A stretch of 64,000 nucleotides of DNA. Source: Bacillus sp. IITD106 (GTDB lineage: Bacteria; Bacillota; Bacilli; Bacillales; Bacillaceae_C). The number at the start of each line of letters is the position of its first letter. The first letter of the stretch is position 1. Below the pieces are notes generated by a model that made no database searches, had not been told where the DNA came from, and saw only the letters and a list, made by a program, of their open reading frames with translations. The stretch is taken from the NCBI RefSeq assembly GCF_019459225.1, contig NZ_JAIAZY010000019.1, positions 1 to 64,000 of the forward strand, written 5' to 3'. The translations under genes were made by a program, and so were the position numbers. Below are positions 43,025 to 51,508 of the stretch, piece by piece.

Positions 43025-44212
43025 TTAGGCGATCCGTAGATACTTTGTATGGTTCAGGCTAAAATCGAGTTCCCTGATTTCGCCGTAAAAGGTTTTGGCG
43101 AAGAAATTCGCGGCTCCGTGGATGTCTCGATGCCGACGATATCCGCATGAACAAGTATAGATTCTAGAAGTCACTTTTCGTGTCTTCTTGCAACAAGGAC
43201 ATTGTTGCGTGGTATGATGTTCATCGTGTTTTGCTATCTGAATACCTTCTGCTTCCAATTTGTAAGCCAAATACTTATACACTTTTCCAAAGGACCAATT
43301 CGATAATTTTTGATTGGTTCTTCTGTTTCGAACCCTTTTCTTTTTTCGACGAGAAGTGTTTCGTTGAACACCGTCTACATCGCCAAAAGTCACTTCTTTC
43401 ACCTCATTCGTCAAACACCATTCCACAAACTGTTTCGTCGTCTTATGGACTGCATCTTTTAATTGTTTGTCGCTTTTCGATAGGACGTACATTTTAGCAC
43501 GTTGGTACTTTCTCCATTGCTTCGATCCTTTCTTGCACCGACTCATCTTTCGCTGAAGTTCTGCAAGTTTTTTGTTGCGCAGACGGTGAATGGAGCGCAT
43601 TTTCCTGCCCGTAATGATAATGTTCTCACCATTCTCCGCCACTGCCGCAATCGTATGGATTTCTCCCACGTCAATAGCTGAACGATTGGTGGAATTATTC
43701 TCTTTGATTTCTTTTCCATCGTCATACGCAATGGAAATCATCAATTGCCGGTCAAAGAGCAATTCCATTTCTTTGATGGTCCCTTTTGGCAATTCCTTGA
43801 TCCAGATCGTTAAGGGCTTTTGTCTTTTGCCTTCAAAATCTCCCATCTTTAACTCGATTTTCCCATTCTCATGCACCGTGAAGCCGTTATTTGCCCATTT
43901 GGTGTTGAAATGTTTCTTCTGTTTATACGGATATTTGGTCGGATGGCCCCTTTTCCTTGCTTTTCTTGCCGCATCACGGGCAAACACGTATGTATGGCAA
44001 ACCGCCTGCACGGACTGGGAATGGATGGGATACTTCCTCTTCGTTGCTTTCTAGAGCTCACTTTTGGTGATCCATTTGCCGGTTTTCGTATGAGTCTCTT
44101 TGGCGAGTACGAGGCAGTGATTCCATATTTCAGCCGAAATGCGATTGCATTCGAACAAACGATTGATCGTCTCTGGGGTTGCCCGAAACGAGGTCTTCAT
44201 ACACCGTATCAT
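43025..44212 (-). pseudogene. tnpB: tnpB, RNA-guided nuclease of the IS1341 type, split by an amber codon
   Basis: The frame from ATG 44212 runs 395 codons but is interrupted by TAG at 44051-44053 after 53 codons (KSEL-stop-KATK). The remainder is the usual TnpB: RuvC-I AIDVGEIHTIA, an arginine-rich linker, RuvC-II-type VTFGDVDG, a zinc finger CPCC/CSCG, and RuvC-III HRDIHGAANF. A single CAG-to-TAG change would explain the stop. A shorter restart at GTG 44011 could make a truncated protein lacking the N-terminal region. TnpB normally cuts DNA guided by right-end RNA. Confidence 0.88.
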
Positions 44213-44288
44213 CCTTACACCTCCAAACATATGTTCCTATTTCTTAGTATAGCATATAGAGAAAATGTTTCAAGGGTAGAAAAATAAA

Positions 44289-44346
44289 GGGCAAGCATTC
44301 ATCTCCCACCTAAATCTCGGGTTTTGAGGAAGGAGACTTCTGCCCC
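44289..44346 (+). repeat. Long imperfect hairpin, likely IS end or relic
   Basis: The outer arms GGGCAAG and TTCTGCCC and the inner ATCTCC / GGAGA make a stem around an AT-rich loop. The pattern resembles subterminal hairpins of IS605-type ends. Between 44213 and 44528 there is otherwise nothing recognisable, apart from a short AT-rich stretch. Confidence 0.4.
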
Positions 44347-44528
44347 AAGCTGTTAAAAATGACGAGGAATCGATGATGATTCAAAATGGTTAAAAACGAG
44401 ACATTCATATCGATGTTAGAAGATAAGAAGCTATTCCTAATTTGCAAAGGGGTAGCTTTATTTATTATTTGGAACACCTAAACAATATAGTACACAATGA
44501 ATATCTTATTTGTAGGGAGGTGGGAGAT

Positions 44529-44816
44529 TTGAAACGGAGGGAGAGGAGGTTCCGCTATTGTGTATTCCCAGGCTACAAGTGGTGTGGACCGGGTTGCAGT
44601 GGACCAGGAGCTCCAGTCAACGAGGTTGATGCAGCATGCAAGAGACATGATGAATGTTACCGCTATAGTCGAAACTATTGTGAGTGTGACTACGAATTTC
44701 TACGAAGACTTCGCCCGCTCATAAATCCTTCTACTAGAACGGGAAGGCATGCAAGTCTTTTATATAATTATATGAGATTCCAAATTCTCATGAATTGTGG
44801 ACTTTATAGAAAATGA
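44529..44816 (+). CDS. Small phospholipase A2-like protein
   Basis: A 95-residue protein with the calcium-loop pattern GYKWCGPGCSGPGAP (about residues 15-29) and the catalytic HDECYR with the preceding D..C motif (about residues 34-44). This is the parvovirus-type or short bacterial PLA2 domain, with His-Asp chemistry hydrolysing the sn-2 ester of phospholipids. No signal peptide is obvious. TTG 44529 is supported by AGGGAGGTG at 44514-44522. Seven or more cysteines suggest disulphides or an unusual fold. It follows IS debris and is monocistronic. Confidence 0.8.
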   Translation: MKRRERRFRYCVFPGYKWCGPGCSGPGAPVNEVDAACKRHDECYRYSRNYCECDYEFLRRLRPLINPSTRTGRHASLLYNYMRFQILMNCGLYRK

Positions 44817-44903
44817 CGAGTATACACTACGATTTTTGAACATACTCGTTTTTATATTATTTAAATAATGAATTATATGATTGACGTAATTAAAAGAGAG
44901 AAT

Positions 44904-44945
44904 AGGCAGTCTAGAAATTCAAGTTGTGAGTTTTCAAGACTGCCT
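44904..44945 (-). terminator. Terminator after the AlaX-type gene
   Basis: A perfect 9-bp stem AGGCAGTCT / AGACTGCCT with a 24-nt loop; T-rich sequence follows on the minus strand. Confidence 0.75.
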
Positions 44946-44959
44946 TTCATTTTCAATCC

Positions 44960-46147
44960 TTATAGAACACATTCCACCATTTTATCCAACAGCTCTTCCG
45001 CGGTCATTGTCCGCTCTCCGCCACCTTGGACGAAATCGTCTTTTCCGCCGCCTTTTCCATTAATTACTGAGCGGGCTGTGTCAGAAATTTGCTTCATGCT
45101 CATACTTACATTCGATCCTTTTGCTGCCACATATTGCAAACGATTTTCATTTTCCAATACTAGCAAGGCGATTACATTGTCATCTAAACCGACAATCATT
45201 CGTGCTAGAGATTGTATTTCTTGCATCGTTCGCCCAGTAAATACTTGCTTCACAATTTTATTGTCTTTTTTGGTCAATAAATCTTTTGCTTCGTATTTAA
45301 GTAGAGACTCCTGTGATTCTTTAAATGTTTTTTCTAATAAGCGATTTGTGGCAAGTAGTTTTTCCACAGCATCATTTACTCTATCTTCAGGAGCACTTAA
45401 TTGTCTAGTGGCTTCGGATAAAATAGCGTTCTTTCTATGCAATTGCTGTAGAATACGGCCACCGCAAACAAAATGGACTCGAACTTTGCGCTTTTGTTTT
45501 TCAGTAAATAGTATTTTAATACCACTTATTTGGCCTGTCGAGCTTGGGTGGGTACCGCCGCAACCATTATAATCAAAGTCCGGTATGATGACTAAACGGA
45601 TTTCGTCTGTAACCGCTAATTCTTTTCGCAAGGAATATTGTTCTAACTCATCCTCTGTGACCCATTTCGTTTCGATCGGAAGGTTTTCCAAAATTATATC
45701 ATTTGCAAGTTTTTCGGCAGCTTCTAAGTGCTCGGCATTTACATTTTCGGCAGCCAAATCAATGGTGCAAAGCTCTTTTCCTAAATGAAAGCTTTCCGTT
45801 TGGAAGCCAAATAATTCTACAAATGCAGCAGTTAAAATATGTTGGCCAGTATGCTGCTGCATATGATCAAAACGCCTGCTCCAATCAATAATACCTTCAA
45901 CATCTCCGGTTATATTCAATTTTTCGTCTAATGTATGACGAATTTCTCCATCTACTTCCTCTACATTGAGAACGTCAATTCCGTTTATTGTTCCTGTATC
46001 ATGTGGCTGACCGCCTCCGGTAGGGTAAAATGCAGTATTTTCTAACACGACATACCAATTGCCATCCGAATCCTGCGATTCTTTAATAATTTGGGTAGTA
46101 AATTTTTTAATATAAGCATCTTGATAATATAAACGATCTTTTAACAT
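44960..46147 (-). CDS. Alanyl-tRNA editing protein, AlaX-like with DHHA1 domain
   Basis: A 395-residue trans-editing protein of the AlaX-L type. The editing site is HTGQHILTAAF near residue 97 and GCGGTHPSSTGQI near residue 198, which together supply the zinc ligands (HxxxH and CxxxH). The C-terminal DHHA1 domain (about residues 265-395) contains VNGKGGGKDDFVQGGG. It hydrolyses Ser-tRNA(Ala) or Gly-tRNA(Ala). Length and layout match Bacillus homologues. It is monocistronic. Confidence 0.92.
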   Translation of the reverse strand: MLKDRLYYQDAYIKKFTTQIIKESQDSDGNWYVVLENTAFYPTGGGQPHDTGTINGIDVLNVEEVDGEIRHTLDEKLNITGDVEGIIDWSRRFDHMQQHTGQHILTAAFVELFGFQTESFHLGKELCTIDLAAENVNAEHLEAAEKLANDIILENLPIETKWVTEDELEQYSLRKELAVTDEIRLVIIPDFDYNGCGGTHPSSTGQISGIKILFTEKQKRKVRVHFVCGGRILQQLHRKNAILSEATRQLSAPEDRVNDAVEKLLATNRLLEKTFKESQESLLKYEAKDLLTKKDNKIVKQVFTGRTMQEIQSLARMIVGLDDNVIALLVLENENRLQYVAAKGSNVSMSMKQISDTARSVINGKGGGKDDFVQGGGERTMTAEELLDKMVECVL

Positions 46148-46257
46148 TTATAAAATTCCTCTCTATGACTTCAAGGTAAGTGCCTTCAATATAACCCTTT
46201 CTAGTCTTCATTAAAAAAATAATACCATATATTGCAAAAATAGAGTGAACGGGCAAA

Positions 46258-46288
46258 TGAAAAACCCGAATGCTGGGCATCCGGGTTA
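46258..46288 (-). terminator. Terminator after the LysM-3D gene
   Basis: The minus-strand stem AACCCG / CGGGTT encloses a 13-nt loop and is followed by TTTTTCATTT. Confidence 0.8.
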
Positions 46289-46292
46289 CGAA

Positions 46293-46853
46293 TTATTGAT
46301 AGACTTTAATATTTACAGTACGAACTCCCCATTGAAGAGCCTTTGCCTTAGTAGGTAAGTGTATATCAATCTTATTTCCTTTCATAGCACCACCAGTGTC
46401 CCCAGCAATTGCCTCTCCATAGCCTTCAACCCAAACCTTTGTTCCAAGTGGAATCACCTTTGGATCAACGGAAATGACTTTGGCGTTCTGGTTTTTCTTT
46501 AAATTAATGCCAGTGGCAGTAATACCACTGCAGCCTTTACAACTTGCCGTATAGGCAGTTGCTTTAACTGTCATAGCTTTGTAGGCTGGGCTGGAAGCAG
46601 TTTTTTTGGCAGCAGCTTTTTTCGGTGCTGTTACTGGTTTTGCTATTTTTAATACTTGATTTGGTTTGATTAAATCTGTTTTAAGTCCATTCCAACTTTT
46701 TAATTGGTTGACAGAAATTTTATATTTAGTAGCAATCTTCCATAAAGAATCACCTTTTTGAACCTTATATGTACTAGCCGCGGCTGAGGAAATACCAGAA
46801 AAACTAAATAATAGAAAACAAGCAGTAATCGTCGAAATAACTATTTTTTTCAA
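46293..46853 (-). CDS. LysM and 3D-domain cell-wall protein (YocH-like)
   Basis: A 186-residue secreted protein. A signal peptide (about residues 1-27) is followed by one LysM peptidoglycan-binding motif (TYKVQKGDSLWKIATKYK, about residues 28-45). An Ala/Lys-rich linker and a C-terminal 3D domain follow, with AGDTGGAMKGNKIDIHL and its conserved Asp residues. Such proteins are muropeptidase-like and act in the wall. YocH itself has two LysM units; this one has a single unit. TTG 46853 is the start, with AGGAGA upstream. A WalR-type box lies upstream. Confidence 0.9.
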   Translation of the reverse strand: MKKIVISTITACFLLFSFSGISSAAASTYKVQKGDSLWKIATKYKISVNQLKSWNGLKTDLIKPNQVLKIAKPVTAPKKAAAKKTASSPAYKAMTVKATAYTASCKGCSGITATGINLKKNQNAKVISVDPKVIPLGTKVWVEGYGEAIAGDTGGAMKGNKIDIHLPTKAKALQWGVRTVNIKVYQ

Positions 46854-46888
46854 TGTAATAGTCTCCTAACATTTTTGAATCTAGCATC

Positions 46889-46921
46889 AGTATAGCAGGG
46901 GAATATGACAGGAATATTACA
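46889..46921 (-). promoter_or_regulatory. Promoter with WalR-type box for the LysM-3D gene
   Basis: On the minus strand, TGTAAT-N5-TGTCAT (46905-46921) matches the WalR consensus TGTWAH-N5-TGTWAH with one mismatch. It overlaps the -35 position of a -10 TATACT at 46889-46894. WalR control of YocH-like genes is established in B. subtilis. Confidence 0.6.
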
Positions 46922-46993
46922 CTAGAGTGGGAATTGTGTTACATTTCGATTTCTAAATACGCGAAAAATGAAAAAACCACCCTGGTGGTTTTT

Positions 46994-47644
46994 TCATTTT
47001 TCTTTAGGACTCAATCCATGCAAGATTACTTGAATGGTCCGCTCGGTTTCAAGTTCATCATCCCATTCGTTATGAGGGAAGAGGATGTAACGGGAAATTA
47101 AGTAGCCAAAAATATTCGTAAGCATAAGCCTTGCTACACTATTCGGAGGAATGTCTATCAATTGTCCTTTTTCTTGATAGATTTTGATTTTGTTAACGAA
47201 CAATCCAAATATTTTTTCACCAAATTGTTCAATAATATATTCCTTTAATTCTGCTTGAAAAGGGATTTCTTGGAGGACAATTTTAATAACGGGCAATAGT
47301 TTTATTAAAACCGCTCTTCTATTTTCAATCGTTGCTCTTAAAAAATCCTCAATATGATCATATGGGTGATCCAATACCTTATTGAAGTCATTAACGACAA
47401 TTGGTCCAACAAATTTCGCAATGAGAGGCATTACGATGGACATGAGCAGCTCCTTCTTTGTATTGTAATGCCGGAAAATTGTACCTTCTGCAACGCCGGC
47501 CTTTTTGGCTATTTCACTAGTTGAAGTAGAAGCATAACCCTTTTCGGAAAATAATTCGATTGCGGCTTCAAGGATTTTTTTTTGTTTTTCGGTAAAATTT
47601 TCATTATCAGAAATTTGTTCAATTATAAAATCATTATTAGACAT
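46994..47644 (-). CDS. TetR/AcrR-family transcriptional regulator
   Basis: A 216-residue repressor. The N-terminal helix-turn-helix (about residues 18-62) reads AAIELFSEKGYASTSTSEIA and KAGVAEGTIFRHYNTKKELL. The C-terminal domain binds the inducer. It is the last gene of an ABC-2 transporter operon and probably represses it, acting at the palindrome 49501-49516 upstream of the ATPase gene. AAAAGGAG precedes the ATG. The inducer is unknown; relatives often sense hydrophobic drugs or fatty acids. Confidence 0.92.
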   Translation of the reverse strand: MSNNDFIIEQISDNENFTEKQKKILEAAIELFSEKGYASTSTSEIAKKAGVAEGTIFRHYNTKKELLMSIVMPLIAKFVGPIVVNDFNKVLDHPYDHIEDFLRATIENRRAVLIKLLPVIKIVLQEIPFQAELKEYIIEQFGEKIFGLFVNKIKIYQEKGQLIDIPPNSVARLMLTNIFGYLISRYILFPHNEWDDELETERTIQVILHGLSPKEK

Positions 47645-47656
47645 TGTTTTCTCCTT

Positions 47657-48765
47657 TTATATTTTTCGATACTTTTTTAAAGCGAAAATATTTAACACGA
47701 TGAAGATAAAGGCAAAGCCAAGTAAGACGAATAGATTGTTTCTAATTTCGCTTAATCCCAAACCTTTATACATGACATCGACCAAAGCATTGCCACCATA
47801 GTACATGGGCATGAACTTGGCGATAATCTGCAGCCAGTTGGCCATTCCTTCTACGGGAAGAATGCCAGCGAAAAAGATTTGCGGTACGATGGCAACTGGG
47901 ATAAATTGCATCATTTGAAATTCAGAATTCGCAAAGGATGATAATAGAATTCCTAGCGACAGGGCAACTAACGCTAATGTCAAATTAATGAGAATGACAT
48001 TCCATAAAGAACCTACTAGCATCATATTCAATACTTTTACTGCATAAAAAACGACGATTAACGTTTGGATAATAGCAAAAAAGCCGTAACCAAACACATA
48101 TCCAAAAACAATATTCCATCTCCTAATAGGTGTTGCCATTAATCGATCCAATGTACCTGTCGTGCGTTCCCTCAATAAAGCAATTCCAGAAATGAGAAAG
48201 ACAAAGAAGAAAACAAAAAATCCAACTAATATTGGGCTTAATTGATCAAAGAAGGTGGTATCTTTATCTCCATAAATAAAGTTAGTATGGATAGTTGGCG
48301 CTTTTGCTTGTTCTATAGGCAAAGGTTTTTCTTGGAGCTTAATCTGGATATCTTTAATGAACTTCTCCATATTTTCAGCTTGTTTTTTGCATTTATGGCT
48401 GCAATGGTTTGTTGAACTTTCATTTGTAAAGCCTTTGCCGAAGATGTTTCGTCATTTAAAAGAGTTAATGTGATCGATTCATTTTGAACCTCCAGAACTC
48501 CGTCTAAATTATGTTTCTCTATGAATGACTTCGTTTGTTTAAGCTTATCATAATGGATAACTTCAAGATCGTTTTCTTTTAACAAATCAACGAGCTCGTC
48601 ATTTTTGGATAAATTTACTCCGAGCCTAGGAGTAGCTGTTTCTGCTGAAAGTAAATAATGTAGAAGGGTTAGAATAAGTAATGGTGCAACCATCATTAGT
48701 GCAAGAGCCCGTTTATCCCGCACCATTTGCTGGATGATCCGCTTGACTAAAGCTAATATTCTCAT
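47657..48765 (-). pseudogene. ABC-2 type permease, interrupted by a -1 frameshift at an A6 tract (slippery site)
   Basis: The upstream frame (48765 to 48313) gives the first membrane helix and extracytoplasmic domain, ending in frameshifted nonsense. The downstream frame (from 48370) gives the remaining membrane segments, with SGIALLRERTTGTLDRLMATP typical of ABC-2 permeases. The frames join at GCA AAA AAC on the minus strand (T-run 48383-48388). A -1 shift there gives a continuous 369-residue protein (...AKKQAENMEKF). The heptamer A AAA AAC is a classical slippery sequence, so programmed or transcriptional slippage is possible, as are true loss or an assembly error. Confidence 0.8.
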
Positions 48766-49484
48766 TCACTTTTCCCTCCAGCCTTTAAAAATATCTCTTC
48801 TAAACTCGTAATTCCAAATTTCTCTCTAAGTTCACTCGGCGTGCCACTTGTTATGATTTCTCCATCTCTTACCATTGCGAGCTGATCGCATTTTTCTGCC
48901 TCGTCCATCACGTGGGTAGTGATTAAAATCGTTTTCCCTTTTTCTTTCAAATAGCGGAGTTCAGCCCAAATGGCTTGCCTTAATTCTGGGTCAATCCCAA
49001 CAGTCGGTTCATCCAAAATGAGCACTTGAGGATCTTGAATAAGAGCGACTGCAAGAGATAATCTCCGTTTCATACCGCCTGAATAATCTCGAACTTTCTT
49101 TTTGAGATCGGATGTTAGATTGACGAGTTCGGCAGCGTATGCAATTCGCTTTTTCTTCATGCTCTTTTTTAACTTAAATAATGAAGCGAAGAACGCAAGA
49201 TTTTCTTCACCTGTTAGATCGCTATATAAGGCATCAGCTTGTGCCATATAGCCCATTTCCTGCAATAAATTTAAATTTGGAACAGCTGTATCAAGTACGT
49301 GAACATCTCCTTCAGTAGGACGATCCATCCCAACGATAATTTTAACTAAGGTTGTTTTCCCTGATCCAGAAGGGCCGATTAAACCGTATATTTGTCCAGG
49401 CTCAACGGTTAAATCAATCTTATTTAAGACCACTTTTTTACCAAAGCTTTTGCTTACGGAATGAACAATAATCGTTGATGGCAT
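48762..49484 (-). CDS. ABC-2 transporter ATP-binding protein
   Basis: A 240-residue ATPase of the drug/lipid-export (DrrA/NatA) type. Motifs are Walker A GPSGSGKTT, signature YSGGMKRRLSLAVALIQ and Walker B VLILDEPTVGIDP. The stop overlaps the permease start by 4 nt. It is the first gene of the ATPase-permease-TetR operon, next to a TetR-type palindrome. It would energise the split permease. Substrate unknown. Confidence 0.93.
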   Translation of the reverse strand: MPSTIIVHSVSKSFGKKVVLNKIDLTVEPGQIYGLIGPSGSGKTTLVKIIVGMDRPTEGDVHVLDTAVPNLNLLQEMGYMAQADALYSDLTGEENLAFFASLFKLKKSMKKKRIAYAAELVNLTSDLKKKVRDYSGGMKRRLSLAVALIQDPQVLILDEPTVGIDPELRQAIWAELRYLKEKGKTILITTHVMDEAEKCDQLAMVRDGEIITSGTPSELREKFGITSLEEIFLKAGGKSE

Positions 49485-49500
49485 GTAAAAACCTCCCTTT

Positions 49501-49516
49501 GTGAGTGATTACTCAC
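49501..49516. promoter_or_regulatory. TetR-type operator palindrome
   Basis: A perfect inverted repeat GTGAGT-GATT-ACTCAC lies 17 nt upstream of the ATPase start. AGTGAGT-type palindromes are typical TetR-family operators, so autorepression of the ABC-2 operon is expected. Confidence 0.7.
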
Positions 49517-49641
49517 TTTTATTATAAAGGTTTATTTTGTATTTTTCAATTGTTGGAGTGAATATTATTTATGGGAGAAAATAAGTTTTTTAAAATAATA
49601 TTTGACGATTTTGAAAATGCTTCCAAAACGCAGCTGAAATA

Positions 49642-49650
49642 TGTTATAAT
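49642..49650 (+). promoter_or_regulatory. Extended -10 promoter upstream of hprK-like gene
   Basis: TGTTATAAT at 49642-49650 is a TGn-extended -10 box. No -35 hexamer is present 17 bp upstream. It is the only good SigA-type signal in the interval before the gene. Confidence 0.5.
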
Positions 49651-49771
49651 TTTTGACTAAGATGCAAGAAGGTATTGGCGTCAAGGAGCTTTATATTATT
49701 TAGTGAAGTTAAGTTTGTGATATGTCGAACAAAGTAATGTTTTGATGATATAAAGAATGGGTGTGGATAAT

Positions 49772-50686
49772 ATGAGTGTTATAACGATAGAAAGATTAGT
49801 AAAAAAATTTTCATTAAAAGTATTGGCTGGAGAAAATGAACTGCAGCGAACTGTTACGAAGCCAAAGGCACATCGTCCAGGTTTGGAGTTTGTTGGCTAT
49901 TTTGATTTTTTTCCAATGGAACGAGTACAAATTCTCGGCAGAACAGAAATAACATACCTACATACTCTTAATAAAAGTGAAAGGAAATTTCGGATTGGCA
50001 ATATTGTCAAATATCATCCACCTTGCTTTATCGTGACTGCAGGTCAGGAAGGGTTGGAGTATTTAACAAGATATTGCTCGGAGGAAGGAATTCCGTTGCT
50101 GCATACACATGAGCGGACGTCCGAATTTATTGCAAAGCTTGACGCTTTTATGATAAAAGAATTAGCGCAAGAAATGTCCATTCATGGTGTTTGTATCAAT
50201 GTGTCGGGAATGGGTATATTACTGCGTGGGAAATCAGGTGTTGGGAAAAGTGAAACGGCCCATACTTTGATCCGCCGCGGTCATCGTCTAATTGCCGATG
50301 ATATTGTAGTACTGAAAAAACTTAGCCCACAAACTCTTCTTGGAACACATAATGAAAGTAATAAAGAATTTCTTGCCCTTCGCAGCATAGGTTTGCTAAA
50401 TGTCGTCCGTCTATATGGAAGAAGGGCATTCCAAGAGGAAACTCGGATTGCATTGGATATAGAATTAACAAAATGGCGGGAGAATTCTTTGTATAATGAA
50501 CTGGAAGTAGAACCGAAATTTACCGAATATATGGGAGTCCGCATTCCTCATATTGAAATTCAGCTTCAACCAGGACGGGATGTCGCTGGACTAATAGAAG
50601 CAGCGGCTAATAATTGGTATTTAAGGCAACAAGGGTATAGTCCGATGGAAGAGTTTATGAGCCGATTGGAACCGGATTCGAATTAA
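49772..50686 (+). CDS. hprK: HPr(Ser) kinase/phosphorylase-family protein, divergent member
   Basis: A 304-residue HprK-like protein. The N-terminal domain resembles HprK (LKVLAGENELQRTV), and the kinase domain has the conserved SIHGV, Walker A GKSGVGKSET at about 153, and HRLIADD. HprK phosphorylates Ser46 of HPr and so controls catabolite repression. The HprK signature is altered: the usual E-R-G-L-G-I-I-N-V appears as L-R-S-I-G-L-L-N-V, lacking the Glu. The lgt-ppaX neighbours of the standard gene are absent. It may be a second, diverged copy. ATG 49772 is preferred to 49757. Confidence 0.82.
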   Translation: MSVITIERLVKKFSLKVLAGENELQRTVTKPKAHRPGLEFVGYFDFFPMERVQILGRTEITYLHTLNKSERKFRIGNIVKYHPPCFIVTAGQEGLEYLTRYCSEEGIPLLHTHERTSEFIAKLDAFMIKELAQEMSIHGVCINVSGMGILLRGKSGVGKSETAHTLIRRGHRLIADDIVVLKKLSPQTLLGTHNESNKEFLALRSIGLLNVVRLYGRRAFQEETRIALDIELTKWRENSLYNELEVEPKFTEYMGVRIPHIEIQLQPGRDVAGLIEAAANNWYLRQQGYSPMEEFMSRLEPDSN

Positions 50687-50703
50687 TTATCTAAAAAAAT
50701 GTA

Positions 50704-50745
50704 AGCAGGTGAAGAAACGACAGTATGTTTCTCACCTGCTTTTTA
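50704..50745 (+). terminator. Terminator after the hprK-like gene
   Basis: The stem AGCAGGTGA / TCACCTGCT, with an extra inner GAAAC/GTTTC pairing, is followed by TTTT. Confidence 0.9.
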
Positions 50746-50813
50746 ACGTGAATAAAGGAGTTCGATCAAATAGTGTTGAAATTTAAATAAAACGAAGAAG
50801 AGGAGAGAGAAAG

Positions 50814-51438
50814 GTGGAAAAGAAGAAACTCGTTCGTATATTTGATAAACAGGCAACAAGGTACGAAAAAAATAGAGAATCGGTGAAACAACAAAGAATG
50901 CGAAGAAGTCTTATTAAGTAAGGCGGAAGGAGAGGTGCTTGAGTTAGCAGTTGGAGCAGGGGCTAATTTTCCATACTATCCAGCCGGAGTAAAAGTGACA
51001 GCTGCTGATTTTAGTAAGGCGATGTTGGAGAGGGCTAAGAACGCGGCTGTAATCAATCATGTAAGCGCGGAATTCATCTGTTCAGATATAGAAGAACTTC
51101 AATTTGAGGATCATTCCTTTGATACGATTGTTTCAACTCTATCATTTTGCAGCTATGAAAACCCGCTGCTCATAATGAAAAAAATCCAACAATGGTGCAA
51201 GCCTGGTGGGAAGATTCTACTTATGGAGCACGGAATTAGCACGAATCGATTCGTGGCATCCATTCAAAAAATACTTAACCCAATTTTATATCGAACCATT
51301 GGTTGTCATCATACGAGAAATATTTTAGAAATGACTAGGGAATCGGGTTTATCCGTGGATCGGATTGAAAGTAATTATTTTAATATGATCCGTGTTTTAT
51401 GGGCTAAGCCTGGTAGAGAGTACCTTTTCTTGAAGTGA
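50814..51438 (+). pseudogene. Class I SAM-dependent methyltransferase, frameshifted
   Basis: The first frame from GTG 50814 (ribosome site AGGAGAG) gives 35 codons resembling a methyltransferase N-terminus (VRIFDKQATRYEKNRES) and then stops at 50919-50921. The second frame, +1, continues with the SAM-binding motif LELAVGAGANFPYY and the usual DFSKAMLERA, FDTIVSTLSFCSY and PGGKILLMEHG. The break lies around 50905-50915. Intact, the protein would be about 207 residues of the UbiE/Methyltransf_11 type. It may be a true pseudogene or an assembly error. Confidence 0.8.
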
Positions 51439-51451
51439 TTGTGCTTTTTCT

Positions 51452-51498
51452 AATGAATATCGGGACGGAAAAAAATCTCGTCCCGATATTCATTAATT
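51452..51498. terminator. Bidirectional terminator with a 16-bp perfect stem
   Basis: AATGAATATCGGGACG / CGTCCCGATATTCATT lies between the convergent methyltransferase and anti-sigma genes. Confidence 0.9.
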
Positions 51499-51508
51499 TG
51501 CAGTTTAT

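Larger units (their letters stand above)
42848..44346 (-). mobile_element. IS200/IS605-family (IS1341-type, tnpB-only) insertion element, approximate limits
   Basis: The element contains a degraded tnpB and no tnpA. The end at 42848 has a hairpin CCACTT / AAGTGG near 42846-42872, typical of a subterminal right-end structure. The region 42848-43024 is expected to hold the right-end guide RNA (omega RNA). The other limit is uncertain. A long imperfect hairpin at 44289-44346, opening GGGCAAG and closing CTTCTGCCC, may be the left end or a relic of another element. Confidence 0.55.

Noticed and set aside
43590-44287. ORFs on the plus strand opposite tnpB
   Set aside because: They are antisense shadows of the TnpB coding frame, with no ribosome sites or homology.
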